NCBI GenBank assembly: GCA_041392505.1
Contig: JAWKLX010000006.1
Coordinates: forward strand, 124,001-188,000
Length of the DNA stretch: 64,000 bases
Origin: UBA6168 sp041392505
Lineage (GTDB): Bacteria > Bacteroidota > Bacteroidia > Chitinophagales > Saprospiraceae
Reading direction: 5' to 3'
Below, in pieces: positions 62,071 to 64,000 of the stretch. Below the pieces are notes generated by a model. It ran no database searches, was not told where the DNA came from, and worked only from the letters and a program-made list of their open reading frames with translations. Numbering within the stretch: position 1 is the stretch's first letter; each line of letters opens with the position of its first letter. Made by a program: the position numbers and the translations under genes.

Positions 62071-63090
62071 ATGAGTAAAGCATTGTTCAAAATCAGGGAG
62101 AACCATAAATATGGTTTCATCGACGAAACCGGCGAGGTGGTCATTGAACCACAATATGTGGAGGCAGAAGACTTCTACAATGGATTTTCCCGCGTCCGCT
62201 TCATGGACAAACTCATCCCGCTCGATGAACATGGCCGCCTCCTGATGCGCCAATTCTACTCCGACATCGGGCTGTTCGAAGAGGGACTCGCCAAAGTAAA
62301 ACTCGTCCAAAAGTGGGGCTTCATCGATGAGCGGGGCCGCATGACCATCCCCGTCCAATTTGACGAAGCGGGCTATTTTTCCGAAGGGTTGGCCCCCGTC
62401 GCCAACGGCGCTTTTGGCTACATCAACAAAGAAGGCGAATATGTGATCGACCCTCAATTTGATGGGGCGGGCGAATTCAGCAGCGGATTGGCTCCGGTGA
62501 TGGAAGGGGAAGTCTTTGGGTACATTGACCAAACGGGCGAATATGCCATCCCCCCGCTGTTCGACCAATGTTTGCCTTTTCAGGAAAATGTGGCCATCGT
62601 CGTCCGGCAAGGCAAATGGGGCCTGATAGACAAGAAGGGCAAAATGCTCCTCAACCCAGAATTTGATTTTCTAGAAGATTATACCAATGGGGAATTTTTT
62701 GAAGGCATGACGGTCGCCGTGAAAAACGACAAATTTGGCTTCGTCAACCAAAAAGGGGAAGTGGCCGTCGAGCCACAGTTCGATTTCGCTGGTGATTTTT
62801 CCGGTGAAATGGCTTTGGTGGAAATGGGCGGCCAGTTTGGCTATATCAATAAAAAAGGCGAGGTGGTTATTGAACCACAATTCGAGGATGCAGGTGTCTT
62901 TGCCGAAGGATTTGCCCAAGTGAAAATAGATGGGCAATGGGGTTTTATCGATGCCCAAGGCCGCACCCATATCAAACCAATTTTTGATGAAGTACTACCT
63001 TACCGCAATGGCTTGGCATGGGTCAATTTTAAAGGGCTGTGGGCTTATGTGGATGGACAGGGACGGCTGGTTTGGAAAGAGAAGAAGTAA
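62071..63090 (+). CDS. WG-repeat protein
   Basis: A 339-residue protein built almost wholly of WG repeats, each with the form GFI-(D/N)-x-x-G-x-x-x-I-x-P-Q-(F/Y)-D-x-A, for example YGFIDETGEVVIEPQY, WGFIDERGRMTIPVQFDEAG, FGYINKEGEYVIDPQFDGAG and WGLIDKKGKMLLNPEF. About seven units can be counted. There is no signal peptide. WG repeats form beta-propeller-like or solenoid scaffolds of unknown function and are common in Bacteroidota. It stands alone on the plus strand. Confidence 0.88.
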   Translation: MSKALFKIRENHKYGFIDETGEVVIEPQYVEAEDFYNGFSRVRFMDKLIPLDEHGRLLMRQFYSDIGLFEEGLAKVKLVQKWGFIDERGRMTIPVQFDEAGYFSEGLAPVANGAFGYINKEGEYVIDPQFDGAGEFSSGLAPVMEGEVFGYIDQTGEYAIPPLFDQCLPFQENVAIVVRQGKWGLIDKKGKMLLNPEFDFLEDYTNGEFFEGMTVAVKNDKFGFVNQKGEVAVEPQFDFAGDFSGEMALVEMGGQFGYINKKGEVVIEPQFEDAGVFAEGFAQVKIDGQWGFIDAQGRTHIKPIFDEVLPYRNGLAWVNFKGLWAYVDGQGRLVWKEKK

Positions 63091-63105
63091 TTTTTTGTGA
63101 ATAAA

Positions 63106-64000
63106 TCAATGCTGAATTATCAACCTACCATTATCTAATATTTTCCCTTCTGATTTTATTTTCCAAAAATAAATTCCTGTCGGTAAATAATTTACCAACA
63201 CCTCATATTCATGCTGCCAATTATTGATAGATAAATTGTATTGCTCTCGTCCAAATTGGTCATATAATATCCACTCAACATTTCTTGCTTGCGCTTCGCC
63301 AACTGATATTTTAAAGACTCCGTTGGATGGGTTTGGAAAAACAGAAACGGCTATATTATTTTCAAATTGTTCTTTTGTCGCAACGACCATTTCGTAACAA
63401 TATTTATCATTTCCATAATTATCATCTATTCGGAGGTTGGGGCGGGTAGTCCAAAAACATTGGTCGTATATTTCGCCATTCGGAGGATTACGAAAATAGA
63501 ATCCCAAATTAGACCACACCACTTCTTTTTCCTCTCCCGGTGCAATTGATACATTGGAAAAAAATTGGTTTAAAATGCCATTGTATTGCTCATAATAATT
63601 ATAAAAACCAACATAAAAAGCTGGAAAGGAAGTGCTAATGCCAAATGATTTGATGGCTGTTTCCCCATAATTATGGACAGTAAAAACAGGGTTGGTATAT
63701 CTGAGGCGAAATATAGTGTCATAATTGGGGAACGTCAGGGCGGTGTATTCTTCCAATATATAATCTCCAAGTTCAACGCCAACAACACCAATGTCATTAT
63801 TTTCAGTATAAAGATCAGTGCCATCCCATTGGAATTTTTTAAATGCTGTTCCATTGGAAACAATTAGTCCATTTTCTGTTAATTCAAAATTGCTGGGCTC
63901 TGGAAAATTATTGCTATTTATTTTAAAATTATTTTCGAACAATAATAAGTCATTAAAAATATGTACAGTCGAATCATTTGTCAGTAATACCACTTTATCA
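63106..64000 (-). CDS. T9SS type A sorting-domain protein, C-terminal part (runs off the window)
   Basis: The frame stays open to the window edge, so the N-terminus lies beyond 64000. The visible part has an apparent beta-rich region with VFTVHNYGETAIKSFGIST and FFSNVSIAPGEEKEVVWSNL, typical of CARDB-like or conserved adhesion domains, and a type A sorting domain at the end: VSVFPNPSNGVFKISVGEA, WILYDQFGRE, LPTGIYFWKIKSEG. It is secreted by the T9SS and anchored or released at the surface. It converges on the WG-repeat gene with a 15-base gap. Confidence 0.8.
   Translation of the reverse strand, partial: DKVVLLTNDSTVHIFNDLLLFENNFKINSNNFPEPSNFELTENGLIVSNGTAFKKFQWDGTDLYTENNDIGVVGVELGDYILEEYTALTFPNYDTIFRLRYTNPVFTVHNYGETAIKSFGISTSFPAFYVGFYNYYEQYNGILNQFFSNVSIAPGEEKEVVWSNLGFYFRNPPNGEIYDQCFWTTRPNLRIDDNYGNDKYCYEMVVATKEQFENNIAVSVFPNPSNGVFKISVGEAQARNVEWILYDQFGREQYNLSINNWQHEYEVLVNYLPTGIYFWKIKSEGKILDNGRLIIQH

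Noticed and set aside
1..64000. tRNA, rRNA genes and CRISPR arrays
   Set aside because: I saw no cloverleaf-like sequence with T-loop consensus, no rRNA segment and no regularly spaced short direct repeats. A covariance scan would be needed to be sure about tRNAs.

Overview
The window looks like a chromosome segment of a member of the Bacteroidota, most likely the Saprospiria (Lewinella/Haliscomenobacter-like). This is inferred from gene content: many proteins with type IX secretion (T9SS) C-terminal sorting domains of type A and type B, a PorP/SprF-type outer-membrane protein, a DUF4249 lipoprotein beside a TonB-dependent receptor, a sphingolipid gene cluster, fused isobutyryl-CoA mutase, WG repeats, and promoters of the TTTG / TAnnTTTG type with few strong Shine-Dalgarno sites. 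I see no rRNA, tRNA or CRISPR array.

Layout. 0-1.1 kb: PqqB-like metallo-hydrolase lipoprotein. 1.2-6.5 kb: five co-directional genes that can be read as a sphingolipid pathway (fatty acid hydroxylase, inositol-phosphoceramide-synthase-like PAP2 protein, serine palmitoyltransferase, GNAT acyltransferase, CerR-like reductase). 6.5-7.8 kb: a nested hairpin element (two back-to-back perfect palindromes inside an outer stem), then a Panacea (DUF4065) protein with a small membrane protein, probably a toxin-antitoxin pair. 7.9-14.4 kb: arginine decarboxylase, VOC protein, sugar isomerase, a DinD-like protein and a P-type Ca2+ ATPase, all on the minus strand. 14.6-19.2 kb: a structured repeat, flavin reductase, M20 peptidase, P-loop protein, DASS transporter. 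19.5-23.6 kb: secreted proteins, including a SprB-repeat protein with a type B sorting domain and a PorP/SprF-OmpA fusion. 23.7-25.98 kb: a decayed zone with a frameshifted IS5-family element and a broken HEPN gene, bracketed by two imperfect copies of the icmF 3' end. 25.9-31.5 kb: icmF, then a second DinD gene between direct repeats, and a small protein resembling an McrB N-terminal region. 31.7-43.6 kb: metabolic genes, a CotH protein with a glycosyltransferase, a second copy of the structured repeat, purD, a histidine kinase, a fatty acid desaturase. 43.7-49.6 kb: TonB-dependent receptor and, divergently, a DUF4956-HlyD-TolC operon. 49.6-51.3 kb: a large frameshifted membrane-protein pseudogene. 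51.4-55.5 kb: Bat-type genes and mtaB. 55.5-57.5 kb: an AAA ATPase with a small partner that has a PD-(D/E)XK-like signature. 57.6-61.9 kb: two tandem paralogous T9SS-secreted proteins, one with an extra dockerin/cohesin-like block. 62-64 kb: WG-repeat protein and the C-terminal part of another T9SS cargo.

The points most worth following are the sphingolipid cluster with its acyltransferase candidate, the hairpin element beside the Panacea pair, the DUF4956-HlyD-TolC operon, the AAA ATPase two-gene module, and the two diverged copies of a roughly 180-base structured repeat that keep base pairing while changing sequence. All functional calls come from reading motifs; no database search was run.
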